The notes beneath the pieces are model-generated. The model saw only the letters and a list, made by a program, of their open reading frames with translations. It searched no databases and was not told the origin of the DNA. The translations under genes and the position numbers were made by a program. DNA of 64,000 nt, from contig OW051495.1 of the NCBI GenBank assembly GCA_932521035.1, positions 7,936,001 to 8,000,000 on the forward strand. Reading direction: 5' to 3'. This document shows, piece by piece, positions 1 to 10,281 of this stretch. Each line of letters begins with the position of its first letter. Positions within the stretch are counted from its first letter, which is position 1. Source of the stretch: Oscheius dolichura (Eukaryota > Nematoda > Chromadorea > Rhabditida > Rhabditidae).

Positions 1-29
1 AGATATAATATCCTAAAATGTTTTTATCT

Positions 30-1288
30 CTAATGAACACAATAAAATAACGTGCCACACGTGAAGTTGGGAAAGTCCGCGCACGGATCTGTAACTGTAT
101 CAGAAAGAAAACTCTGATCATCGATGAGGAAATTTAATCTGTATGGGGTTTCTTCATTTAGGCTGACGTCTATCGGCCGTATTGGTTGTAACGACGGCAG
201 TGACATGTTGGTAAGGAATCGATTCCAATGCACATGGACAACTTGTGTTGCATCCATTGAATGAGAACCCGTAAAGTCACTACAGGTCTTTCCATATTTT
301 AGATTCTTATTGTTTCTTATATTCGGGCGTTCAACTGGAGATAGTACTGTATCTTGCTTAATAAACTTACATGGATAGACAGTCTGAAGTTTAGGAAAAA
401 TGGCGTCAATCTTGTCGAACAATGTTCCCATGACGTGCAGCTGTCCAATAAGAAGAGTCAGGTTTTGGAACCTGTTTACTACAGTATCCAACTCAAAGGG
501 ACCTGGAAATCCCTTATAATCCAAGAAAAAAATGGGAAGAACTAACCAATTAAACAGATAGTCCCGACAAATACTGTACAATTCTTCGGTATATTGAGTA
601 AATCATACAGAATCTTATAATGATCCAATCGGAAGCAGGGATCATCCGTCTCACAGGTTTGATACATTGTCCGTCGAAATTGAGGATGATACGCCAAGAA
701 GATTTGCTCCTCTTTGGAGAAACACTGCTTTCCGTCTACGGCGTGTAGACTATAGTACGCTTCTGGCTCTTCTTCATAAGAAAGGACAATCTGGCCGGGT
801 CCTTCCACCTTCTTCAGAGAATTGAATCCCATTTTTATGAGATTTGGGGCTATGACATCGATAACATTTGTTAAACTGGAGAGCTCCGCTTAAATCGAAT
901 TAAACACAAACAAAAAAAAGGAGAATGCCAAAAATTGATTATGGACAAAGGGCGGCTTACCTTCATTTTCATCACAGATAACCTCTTCCAGATTAGAAAA
1001 GAAGTACAAATTCTTCGAGCCAGTGTATTTTCTGACATAGATACACCCCTCAATCCTTTTTAAGCCAGAAAATGTGGAGAAGATTTGCCGGGCATATTTA
1101 TTGGCAGCTTCGTTGAGAATAAAGTGCCCCTTGACGACATCACATGATCCTGTGTTATTCTTTAGCCATTCATCAATAGGTACGGTAATTTCACAGATAG
1201 TTGAAACATTTTCCGGAGTATTGAAGAGGGGTGGATGATTTTGAGCGTGAATAGCCGGGAATATGAAGACTAGAAGGTAGAAAACCAT
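30..1288 (-). CDS. Secreted receptor-L-domain (IRLD-like) protein
   Basis: Three exons join in frame: 961-1288, 547-888 and 30-502 (380 aa). The start at 1288 opens a hydrophobic signal peptide (MVFYLLVFIFPAIHA); an upstream in-frame ATG at 1396 would bury it. The rest has the leucine-rich, cysteine-spaced pattern of receptor L domains of the insulin-receptor type: a 'C..VKGHF' strand start, an 'NCTVFVG' turn and a repeated 'l..L.nv..i' ladder. Nematodes have many IRLD genes with such domains and no kinase. No transmembrane segment or kinase domain is seen before the stop at 30. The introns are 72 and 44 nt. Binding of insulin-like peptides is only an inference from the fold. The family call is fairly secure; the C-terminal limit is less so because the window ends 29 bases further on. 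Confidence 0.7.
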
Positions 1289-2285
1289 AATCGGCTTCTT
1301 GTAAGTAACCAAGTCACATGGAAACGGGTCGAAAGGTAAGTGAATTACGAGGCAAGCGGAACCAAAGTACTTACAGCCGAAGCCGTTAATTGACATTCTT
1401 TTTTTGATTCAAATTGTACCCCAATATGCAGAATACCCCTCAAAAGATGCTGGAAAAATGGGCTACTATACATCTCTATTAGTCAAAACATTTATTTGCC
1501 TCTGTCTGAAGGGAGATTGGGGTTTAGGCGCTTGACTCTCGTTATTCCAAGTAGAGGCTTGCAGCGCAGAACGCATCCGCTCAGATGGCAAAATGTAATA
1601 CAAGCCTTGAGCGGCCCACAATCTATTTCTCCTACGCATTCACCTCGGAGAACAAGGAAAGCAGCCACCAAGGGGAGCAATGTCTTAACTTAATTTTCAG
1701 AGGGGGATGAGGAGACATACTAGTAAAGGCAGAAAACGCATTTAGTCAAATAATACAAAGAGAGAGGCTTTATAAACCCTTTCTTCTAACAATTCTTGTA
1801 AGCCCGTGGGAGACTTCGTATTTGACGTCTGTTCCACTGCACTCCACATATTGGGGAATATGACAAAAGATTACTGCCTTCCCTGTAATAGTTTGTTTTT
1901 TTGAGTCAACGGGTTGTAAAGCTACCGAAGGACTAAAGAGATTTTGGGCGCCGATGCCCCGTTATTGTGGAGCAATGCGTCTTCTTATTCACTATTCATA
2001 CCGCGGATTATCAAAATGAGCTCCATCAAAGAATTGATTATCTTGTGAGTTTTTTATTTCTACATGTGAAAATACAAAAAACCTCCTCCAATTTCTCACC
2101 ATGTCCTTAGTTCCCCCATTTTCATTTCCCTGCGGAAAGTTTCTTGTCCTGTTCTCCTGTGGTGATCTGGGCCTGATAAGATAAAAAAAACTGCGGAAGA
2201 AGTTGACTCATAAAGTAGATTAGAGCAGAGAATTTCCTCATCGATACAAACAACCATGTTACGAAATTTTGAAAAGAAATTTATT
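1289..2285. other. Intergenic region without a recognised gene
   Basis: About 1 kb between the L-domain gene and the coiled-coil gene. Open frames at 1492-1693 occur on both strands, show no family motif and lack good splice partners. I see no tRNA or clear repeat here. Confidence 0.4.
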
Positions 2286-2839
2286 TCAATTAGATTGGAC
2301 AGATTCTTTAAAGTCGGCAAGAGTTCTATCGAATTGAACGCGCTGCGCAGCCAGTTGAGCCTGTAGTTCTCGAATAATTTGAGCACTGTCTCGTTTTTCT
2401 TTCCGGAGAGCAAGTAATTCTTCCTTGAAGAGCTGGAAATCTTGTTTTCTTGATAATATATTAAAAGAGAACAACCTGTTTTTGCTCACGGAAAAAGCTA
2501 ATCTCTACATTTTTCTGGTTTTCCAACTCTTGGAGCTTCTGTTGGACCAGCTTGTCATACTCATCCTTTAGATAGTCCAAGCTTTCGCTGAGGATTTCAG
2601 CTCTTAAAGTTTTTTGCTTCTATTGGCGGGTCTCACTTACAATCCTGTTTCCTCTTCGTGTTCCTCCTTATCAACTGAAGACTCCTCATCGGAATTTTCT
2701 TCGTCGTCGTACGATTGCTCGGAACTTGCTTCCTCATCAGAGAAATCGCTTTCCTCACTGGAAGAATCCTCTTTCTTGTATTTTCTAAAAATAAGAAATT
2801 AAATTTGTTTAGGGAGAAATAGTATCACCTGCTGCTCAT
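2286..2839 (-). CDS. Small acidic coiled-coil protein
   Basis: Four exons join in phase: 2829-2839, 2641-2784, 2476-2602 and 2286-2432, giving 142 aa. After a short basic start (MSSRKYKK), residues 10-52 are a Ser/Glu/Asp tract (casein-kinase-2-like). Residues 53-142 are a continuous coiled coil rich in Leu, Glu, Lys and Gln. No enzymatic motif is visible. The gene lies 167 bases downstream of the stop of the GTPase gene on the same strand, a spacing typical of nematode operons. The RBR ligase gene holds the same relative place after the plus-strand GTPase and also has an acidic tract and coiled coils, so the two may share an origin. Function unknown. Confidence 0.65.
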
Positions 2840-3005
2840 AGTTTTAACGGAACACAGAAAAATAAGAACGTTACTGAAACAAGAATATAAATAACCTTTG
2901 TATAAATGGAAAGATAGTAAGCTGAGAAAAAACCAATTTAAAAGATAAATGAGCATAAGAGTAAATTTATGAGAATTTATGTTTCGGGATAAAATACATG
3001 ATTCT

Positions 3006-6000
3006 TCAATAATTGTTACTTGATAGGAAGGCTATGGCAGCATCTGACAATTCTTTATGATTTTCCAACTTGGTGAGAGCTACGATTTCCTGAAAAGCCA
3101 GTATTCGAATAACGTACAAACAAAAACGGTATGGGAAGACAGGAGAAAGGAAAATGGGGAGAGGCGGGAATCAGGGCTGTGCGGGATGGCCATTTTCAAA
3201 ACGGGACGGGGACGGGATGAGAGATTTCACACCGAACGGTTACGGGACGGGACTCGTCCCGCCCCAAAAACGGGATGGGCCGGGAGTCCCGCACAGCCCC
3301 GCCGGGAATATCACAGTTGGTGTGGCGAAGGTTCAGATAAAGTCCCCGAAGAAGGTCGCCAAGGCTGGTTACACCTTTTAAGAAACATGGCTCCTACCTG
3401 CTCTACTGCGTCAATAGTAGGCTGATATGAACGCCTGCTCCACTCCTTTAGACCGTCATTGAAGGTGTTAAGAAAACCTTTTACGAGACTGCTGAGAGAA
3501 GTAGTAGTGCCCTGAAGATATAGTCGGTTTCCAACGGATATGTCACGGAATATAAAGGTCTGTCGCGCCTTCGCTGTGGGACCAGCCTTCTTCAAACACG
3601 GTCCCGCGGCGGAGAAATTTGAACTCATCACATATCCGCTCGAAACGGACTATACGCACAAGCAGCCAAATTCCAAAATTTACATTAATTTTTTTCTGCT
3701 GCACAAGTGATTCCTCTAATTTTTCCAAATACGGAAAATGCCGTGAAGTGAAGGAAAAGTAGGGAACGGGAGACAAGAAAAAACAGAAAACAAGGCAAGC
3801 ACGGGTGATCAATTCGTGTTCTTTCTCAAAGTTCGTTAACTGAAAATAACATAATTTTTAACATTCTTGAGCCTTACCGGTGCAGACGTCATCTTTAATT
3901 CGTCGTTACACATATTTATCTGACGTCTATAATCATTCTCTGTCGTAACTCCTCCCTAAATGTGTTCGTAAATTTGTAATGCAAATTGTGTAGGAAAAAT
4001 TTGAATATTGATGTGGATACGAAATCCCAGGTTTCTTTTCTTTTTGGGGTTTTGCCATTTGAAATTTGTGACATAAAATTGGAACCTGAAGATTGCAACA
4101 ATGAGATTGTATATGATGTCTGCATATGCATATGTCATCCTTGTCGAATAGGAATTCGCATTGCTTGCCGTTACAGTCCTTACAGTAATAAACAATCTCC
4201 TAAACTATTAAATATATGTTTCTTCTTGGCTTACTCACCTCTATTGTTTTTTCTAATGCTTTTACACGGCCCATCTGGTGTTGTATCTGCGAGCTTAAGT
4301 CGTTTATCTCAACTAATCCCCTTATTATAGAGGCGGCTAAGGACCCAACTAAGTTTTTGAGTATTCCTTCGGCTTTCTGTTCTCGTGAAAGTTCTGAAAT
4401 GATGTTCTCTTTTTGTTCTGCTGTCTTATTACTAGGCATCTCATGCCCATGGTTAACGTTGATTTTAGGGAAACTTTCTGCTGGAGCTGCTGGATTTGCG
4501 GTAGAGGCGTTATTGAATATGGGTCTAATGACTGTCAGTGTGGGGTAGACCGTGCTGAGAGACGCGCCGGTTGAAACTTGCTGAGGAGGTCCGATAGAGA
4601 AAGAACCACCAGATGAAACAGAAGTGACCGGGCTCATACCAATGGTGCTGCTAGGTACTACTGGAGAAGGTTTGGATGGATTTAGTTTGAACGGCTTCAA
4701 GGATTCAATCATTTCGAGCATCCTAAAACAGTGAACTGCACAATATAGGGGTCAAAGGAAAATGATTAATTGTGGATTGTTGAAGAGCTTCTACCTACCT
4801 TTTCAATTCGCGTTCATTGTGTTCAAAGGTGTCAGTGCACATTTCCGTTTTTTGCTCTTCCTTTTCTTTTGGGTACTCCGCGAGTAAGCACAAATAGCGG
4901 AACGGTTCGTTATCGTAGCAAAATATATTAGCCCTTAATATCATTTAGTATTTAATCCAGGCTATATATGTAGTTTGCTAATCAAAAAGGTAACTCACGC
5001 TTCTGTATTTAAATCTTTATAATTCTTCCTTAAAAGGACGAGTGATTCTCCAGGTGAGGTACCGTGAGTGAAGCAAATAACAATATTTCCGTAGTGCTCT
5101 TTTGGCAGGTTATTCAACAGTTTGTTCAGCATTGTCGTTATATTAAGCGAAAGTCTTCCTTCGTTTGGCTTCAAGACCAAACAAATTGCATCGATGAATC
5201 TGTAAATAATTAAGGATTATAGTCCATAAGCCTACGGTAGCGTTTCCAAGTGAGCACATATTTTGGTAATATTAATATCGTCTTGCTTGTCGCCATCAGT
5301 ATCGTTCATTCCAGGTGTATCGGTCAAATGGACAGTAACCACAGAATCTCCGCTTTTGTATTTGAACGTATGGGTGACCGGATCCTGAAAATGGACCGTA
5401 TTCACAAATATTATTGCATGATTAGGTAGCCTCCACCTTTGTAACAGATCCGCAGACATTATTTATGTTTTCATTAGTCTCTGGGCCAGTGCTGTCCGTT
5501 ACAGATGGTCGGATAATTGTATGTTTGCCCTAAATAACATGTTCGATAGCCAATATAATTATGAGCTAACTCCATTTTTCCCAACAAATGTTGAAAACCG
5601 CGTCGGAATACAAACTCTTGGGCCGGTCTTCATGGCGTCTTCGAAGTTTCGATATTTGAAGATATTAGCTATGCCGTTTATCATCGTTGTTTTGCCGTAG
5701 CCAGATCCTCCAACCAAAACTATGTTTAGAGTATTTTCTTCTCGCTTCGTTTCAGTTTCTCCATAGAGAGCTTCTGGATCTCCCGTTGTCTCCTCTTCTT
5801 TCCTTTCTGCTTCGTTTTGATGCTCTTCTGTTTTTTGCCTATTGACTTCTTCAGGGCAGGGGATATCGGTCACAACCGGCTGCCTAGGGTGGTTCTCATG
5901 ATCTGTCTGACTGCGGTTAATATATACTTATATGTATGTATTCCTCACGTTTCGATTCCAACTATTCGATCGCATGACATTGTCGAATTCTGCTCATTGA

Positions 6001-6048
6001 CCTGTGTGGTCGATTCGTTCTTCTCCAATCTAAAAAAGCCGCGGTCAT
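3006..6048 (-). CDS. P-loop GTPase-like protein with Cys/His module, copy 1
   Basis: Multi-exon gene. Exons read: 6002-6048 (ATG), a G-domain exon starting at 5910, a G3 exon ending near 5230, and further exons down to 3398-3511 and 3006-3089 (stop). The G domain has a P-loop (GGSGYGKTT, near 5690-5710) and switch-2 DTPGMNDT (near 5300). The strand after it (FIDAICLVLKPNE) and 'IVICFTHGTSPGES' match the plus-strand paralogue at 10282-13201 segment by segment. A later exon (4200-4721) carries a Ser/Pro/Thr-rich insert absent from the paralogue. A Cys/His-rich segment (YYCKDCNGKQC...CICRHHIQSHCC) lies near 4110-4190, with coiled-coil exons after it. An uncharacterised family of AIG1/septin-like GTPases in fungi, fish and invertebrates has this layout; I assign it from memory. 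Middle exon edges (3511-4100) are approximate. The last intron holds a MITE. Confidence 0.6.
3172..3298. mobile_element. Short GC-rich MITE in the last intron of GTPase copy 1
   Basis: The ends are inverted copies: CAGGGCTGTGCGGGA at the left and TCCCGCACAGCCCC at the right. The inside is low-complexity GGGACGGG-type sequence. It lies wholly between the donor at 3397 and the final exon at 3089. The ends resemble those of the longer element at 16847-17263, so both may use the same transposase source. Confidence 0.6.
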
Positions 6049-6267
6049 AGTAAAATAATCATTTTGTCAATAATTAATAATTTTTTGCCTTGTTAAACGC
6101 CATAGTTCGCGAAATATTAGAAAGAAATGTTAGAAAGAAAAAAGAAAGAGAAAAAAAAGTAAAGCCGTTAAAAAACTCGCGCCCCGCAAAAGGATGGCCA
6201 CACTAAATAAAGACAGTCACTGTGAGGCCATTGCATTTAAGCAGTGGCCACCTAGGTTTCCGTTAAC

Positions 6268-6715
6268 TCACTCTTCCTTTGCCCTGTGCATAATGTAGTC
6301 TCCTGGCCAATTGTTCGATCCCACTGCCCAAGTTCTACAAAAATCGAAAAATCTCTCGGCTTGATCCACTGTCATCATGCTGATTGACGCCATTAACTTT
6401 TGGAACATTATCGGGTCCCAACCGTCCCCAGAAGAGTTCAAATCCTTCACATATTCTTCAGAAATCGCATTAGCATATTCTGCCATCCAAGTTTTGAAGA
6501 CCTCCACCCTTTCTCCCACGTTTTTTTCAATCAATCGTATTTTCTTAGAGGCAGGCCTCTTCTCCTTTATAATAGAATGTACTTTCGAAAGAACGTCATC
6601 AGACTCTTCAATCAGAAACCAAAATGGCTAAAATAATATCAAACAAATTTATAAAAGAACCTACCGATTTCTTCTTCGGCTCCTTGTCAGCTTCGGTCGC
6701 TGGGGATTGGGGCAT
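6268..6715 (-). CDS. Small hypothetical helical protein upstream of GTPase copy 1
   Basis: Two exons, 6665-6715 and 6268-6627, join in phase (136 aa). The ATG at 6715 follows a TTTATAG acceptor-like site, suggesting trans-splicing. The protein begins with a short Lys/Pro-rich stretch and is otherwise predicted helical, with no signal peptide, Cys motif or enzyme motif. Its stop is 220 bases upstream of the GTPase ATG on the same strand, so co-transcription is plausible. A weak alignment to the gene at 8251-9248 is visible around 'EE..D.V' and 'K..V.+.W+.E'. That gene is the matching neighbour of the second GTPase. Function unknown. Confidence 0.6.
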
Positions 6716-6996
6716 GCTTTGCCTATAAATAAGAAATTTGTAGGGTAAACGGGTGTAGTTGTTGTTTAATAGTACTAGTTCTAAACTGTATTGTAACGGT
6801 GTGATTATTAGCCAAAAAGGAGGTAATCTTAACTGTTATAGTGCTACCGTGTCTGTCTGAAACCTTTTTTTTCTCGAATTTCCCAAAACAATTTATGTCA
6901 TTTGATAGAGAACAAATTGCTGATTATTATGCATACAAAAATAAATTCAATAGATGTTGAAAAACATGTTTTCTAAGCTGTCAAAGTAGGGTGCGA

Positions 6997-7031
6997 GAAC
7001 TTATTTCCGCAAGGGGCGCGGAAATAAGTTC
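6997..7031. repeat. Perfect 14-bp stem hairpin
   Basis: GAACTTATTTCCGC and its exact reverse complement are separated by 7 bases (AAGGGGC). A further partial copy, GGAAATAAGTTCCCA, lies 20 bases downstream. Probably part of a decayed element; it is not next to a gene end. Confidence 0.7.
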
Positions 7032-7361
7032 CCATCCCTCTGGCGGCTGGAAATAAGTTCCCACAATTCTATTTTCCCTATTTTACTTCATATTTTGTAT
7101 TATTTTCAGCGGATACCCCCACCCCCCTCCCAAGTAAAGGCTCCGATGTCAACGAGCAGCCACTAGGCAGGGGGTCCGGGGGGCGCAGCCCCCCGGATAC
7201 GTATCTTGTAATCTCCCTATAGAACGATATTTAAAGCGTATAAAACTCTAAACAAAAATCGTAGTAAGCATTTGCGCGAAGCGCTGCGCGTTATTTGTGT
7301 TTACCCCTGTGAAAAGCTATGTTACGTAATGACTTTTGTGCGTATAACTCTTGTCTTCTGA

Positions 7362-7436
7362 GGTCAACTGGCGCAATCGGCAAGCGCGCTGCCTGGGAAT
7401 TCAACGCTTGTGGATTCGAACCCCGGGCGTGCAAAA
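7362..7436 (+). repeat. Degenerate tRNA-like (pol III type 2) element
   Basis: An A-box-like TGGCGCAATCGG and a B-box-like GGATTCGAACC are spaced as in a tRNA and are followed by TCTTTTGCTTT. The anticodon stem does not pair properly, so it is not called a functional tRNA. Related sequences lie near 14250, 53355 and 61600. Confidence 0.4.
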
Positions 7437-7632
7437 ACTCTTTTGCTTTGTAGGTACATCATCCAGAGTGGTTCCGGGTGTACAGCATCGTGAAAAAAAT
7501 AATTAGATGCAATTTCAATTAGAAAAAAGTTGTTTCTGGCCGGTTTCGCTTTTTTTTTCTTTAGGGTAAGATATCTCTTTTTGTATAGCGGCACAATTAT
7601 GGACATTTTAGACGAATGTCAACAAAAAGTGA

Positions 7633-7968
7633 ACAATCCGTTTGTTGGAAAAGGAGAAATCTCAACAAAAAGTGTTATTTGCGTTTACAAGGAGGGTACA
7701 AAAAGGGAACAATATTGGGGAATGGAAGGATGCTACAAAAGGGGAACAATACCACAAATAACGGCTGTTTTCCACACATTTATTTTAGATCCGTCCAAAT
7801 TACCCCAGGCTTGATGTCGGCTAGGTGGCGTTTCTCACGCGTGATTTGGTATTGTTCCCCTTTTATAGATTCCTCTCCATTCCCCAATATTGTTCCCTTT
7901 TTGTACCCTCCTTGTAAACACAAATAACACTTTTTGTTGAGATTTCGCCTTTTCCAACAAACGAATAA
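7633..7968. mobile_element. Foldback (inverted-repeat) element
   Basis: About 130 bases at 7633-7762 recur inverted at 7843-7968 with few differences. Shared words include CCGTTTGTTGGAAAAGG/CCTTTTCCAACAAACG and GGGAACAATATTGGGG/CCCCAATATTGTTCCC. The centre (7763-7842) is unique. Frames on either strand are just the arms, and no transposase is present, so this is a non-autonomous element. Confidence 0.65.
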
Positions 7969-8250
7969 CGCTTTATTTCCTTATGGGTTTATAGTGTTAA
8001 CACGGTTATAGTTATGACTTATAACAAGAAAACGAAGTTAGAAAGAGGGAGAGCAGTGAACTGCTGTAAAATGTTATCAAAAGACAGTGGAAACACTTGA
8101 CGGGGAGGAGCCTTTTCAATTTCTCCTCAGGGTCTATCTCTGACGTTATCAGAGTTCTTTGGGTCATTCCAAAGCTGTCTCTACCAAGCTTGGCCATTTC
8201 TTTAACGCCTTCTCTCATATTTCATTTTTAAAGTAATTTCTAAACTAGGC

Positions 8251-9248
8251 ATGGACAGCAGTCGAACGACTGAACAATCTGACGAGTCAGACATCGATCT
8301 TCTCGAGCTGAATGATCCTGGACGCGATTGGCGAAACAGCCCGCAGCCACCTTCAGGAGAGGAACCAAAAGCTGCAAAGGTTTGTAAAAGTTTTATTGGT
8401 TTTTCCATTTCATTAATGAAGAAAACACATTTAGCGTATTTCAATTCCGCCGAGAACAAGTTCCCTCCGTCAAGAAGACTTGCGTAGCCGTCGCCAACAC
8501 AGAGACCTGCCAACTCCCGCTCAGTTTCAACGGTCCCCACGTGAAAGGGTATTTTGTCTTGTGTAGCTGGTAACTTCTTCAGGAAGCAGCGACTGACGAA
8601 GAAGGCAATGGCCCAGGGGAACCGGAAATTCCCTACCTTTCGGAAGTTGCCGAAGAACATAGAGACAATGTTAAACTGATCTTATCACTCGATGCGCCCA
8701 TGCGCGAAAAGTTAGACAGTCTAGAAGAGCTTGTAGTACTCAAAGTTCATCGCAAGTATGAGGGGTGGCTTAACGAGCAGGTATCATTTTCTTCTTTAAT
8801 AGTAAGATATTCGGAGGTTATAGGAAAACACTGCAGATTTTGTTAAGCTATTGCCCAATAACTGTAAGGCGATGGCAACTAAATGGGAAGCGACAAAAAA
8901 TGTTTCAATGTTGGAACCGCTGGTGAAGCGGGACGGCAGTGAGAGAGCAAAGGAGGCGTATTTGAGGTGGAAGATAAGGCATGGACTCGATGTAAGCTAA
9001 AACCTTCTTCACAAGCTCTTTTAAGAATGAATCCCCACAGGCTAGTAACAATGTTAAAAGCCAGGAAGCTCCACCAGAGGAGGTTGACAAGTAAATTTGA
9101 AAACGGTGACGAATAAGAATGAAAATGTAGAGATGGTAAGCCGCCAAAGAAAGATCGACGAGCAGGCGACATAAAACAAGGCAAACGACTAAAAGGCAGG
9201 CAACGAGGCGAAACAAGGGACAGATCGAAACCTCGCTACCAGAAGTAA
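8251..9248 (+). CDS. Hypothetical protein with acidic start and basic tail
   Basis: Five exons join in phase: 8251-8379, 8583-8780, 8824-8991, 9041-9090 and 9131-9248 (220 aa). Residues 1-60 are acidic and Ser/Pro-rich. Residues 65-165 are predicted helical with a Trp-containing segment (KYEGWLNEQ). The last 40 residues are strongly basic (Lys/Arg-rich), suggesting nucleic-acid binding or a nuclear signal. No known domain is recognised. It is the upstream same-strand neighbour of GTPase copy 2, as the 6268-6715 gene is for copy 1, and the helical parts of the two show weak similarity. Confidence 0.65.
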
Positions 9249-10281
9249 GAAATCCCTGTATTATTCGTCTTTAAAGGGACCGTCTCATACGCTCCAATCG
9301 TGTAACGCAGTGTAACGCAGAATGGGGCACGCTTACTATTTTTTATATTCATATACCACTTTCTAGGCATTTTTACTGTTTTTAAATCATTTATCCGTTT
9401 TGGCGACCCCAACTTACTATAAAACAGTCGAGAAAGTACAAAAAAATGTCTAAATAGAAAAGAAAGAAGCAATTTCAATAGAACCAGCGGGCCTTCGGCA
9501 GCCTACGGCTGTCGTCTTGTTAGAATTATCCGTTTCGACCTGTGGCAACCTTTCCGCTTCTTGCCGACGACCGCCTGCGGCGGCCCCCGGGATTAACATT
9601 TTTTATCCCTTTACCGTCGGACACTTTCCCATCGGACAGACAAACAAACACCATAGCGCTTTAATAGGAAGGGATACCGTTTAAATGCACAAAATTCGTT
9701 TTTCGCCGAGTTATGTTTTCGTTCATATATCAAATTGATCCTTATAATTTGCTTATTTTATTGCAATAAAAATCAGCAGACAAAAAGCAAGAAAAGTCAT
9801 AGTAAAAAACAAATTCACTAATTAGGGGGGTACTGTACCAATTCGCAATGGCGCATGTGTTACGGTTCCTTTAAAGGTTTTAATTAAAATTCAGCTTTGC
9901 CCGATTTGAGCATTTTTATGAAATGTGAGATAGAGTATTTTGATTGAGCGCTACGAACTAATTTTTTAAGAAAAGCAAAAGACATGATGATTTAAAAATA
10001 GATATACTATACTGTACACTGTAGCTGAAAGTATAGAAATTCATCGTAAAAACAGAAAACATTAGGCATTCACGATCTACATCCAGACGAAAGTATGGAA
10101 CAAACAAGAATGAACCTAAGAATCATCTCCCGGAGAGAGAGACAGCACGGAGGCCTACGGAAAACAAAGTGGAATCCGATGGAGATGGGTACGATACAGC
10201 CGCAGAAGCTAGAGAAGATTCCGGCTTATTTCCTGAATAGTAAAGCTGCGTTTTATTAAAAGAACCGGTAAAATTTTCAGC
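9249..10281. other. AT-rich intergenic region with a GC-rich patch
   Basis: A patch at 9486-9600 has short palindromes (AGCCTACGGCT; GCCGCAGGCGG-type), as in decayed transposons. The rest is AT-rich. An open frame at about 10045-10245 (ending ...DSGLFPE before GTAAAG) may be an upstream coding exon of GTPase copy 2, since splicing it to 10281 stays in frame and gives the acidic N-terminal extension seen in copy 1. No start codon for it was found. Confidence 0.4.

Larger units (their letters stand above)
6716..8250. other. Repeat-rich spacer between the two divergent clusters
   Basis: No protein-coding gene is supported here. It holds a hairpin (6997-7031), a GC-rich patch with the palindrome GGGGGGCGCAGCCCCCC (near 7176-7196), a tRNA-like element (7362-7436) and a foldback repeat (7633-7968). 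Both flanking gene sets are transcribed outward from it. Confidence 0.5.

Noticed and set aside
2614..2802. Plus-strand Ser-rich open frame
   Set aside because: It is the complement of the acidic exon of the coiled-coil gene, which has correct splice sites and phase.
3057..3425. Open frames across 3057-3425 on the plus strand
   Set aside because: They run through the MITE and the complement of GTPase exons; the composition is GC-repeat driven.
5559..5873. Start of GTPase copy 1 at 5873
   Set aside because: The codon there is GTG inside a longer open exon; the exon with ATG at 6048 joins it in phase.
7530..7927. Plus-strand frames of about 100 codons
   Set aside because: They are translations of the foldback repeat arms and have no start context or splice partners.
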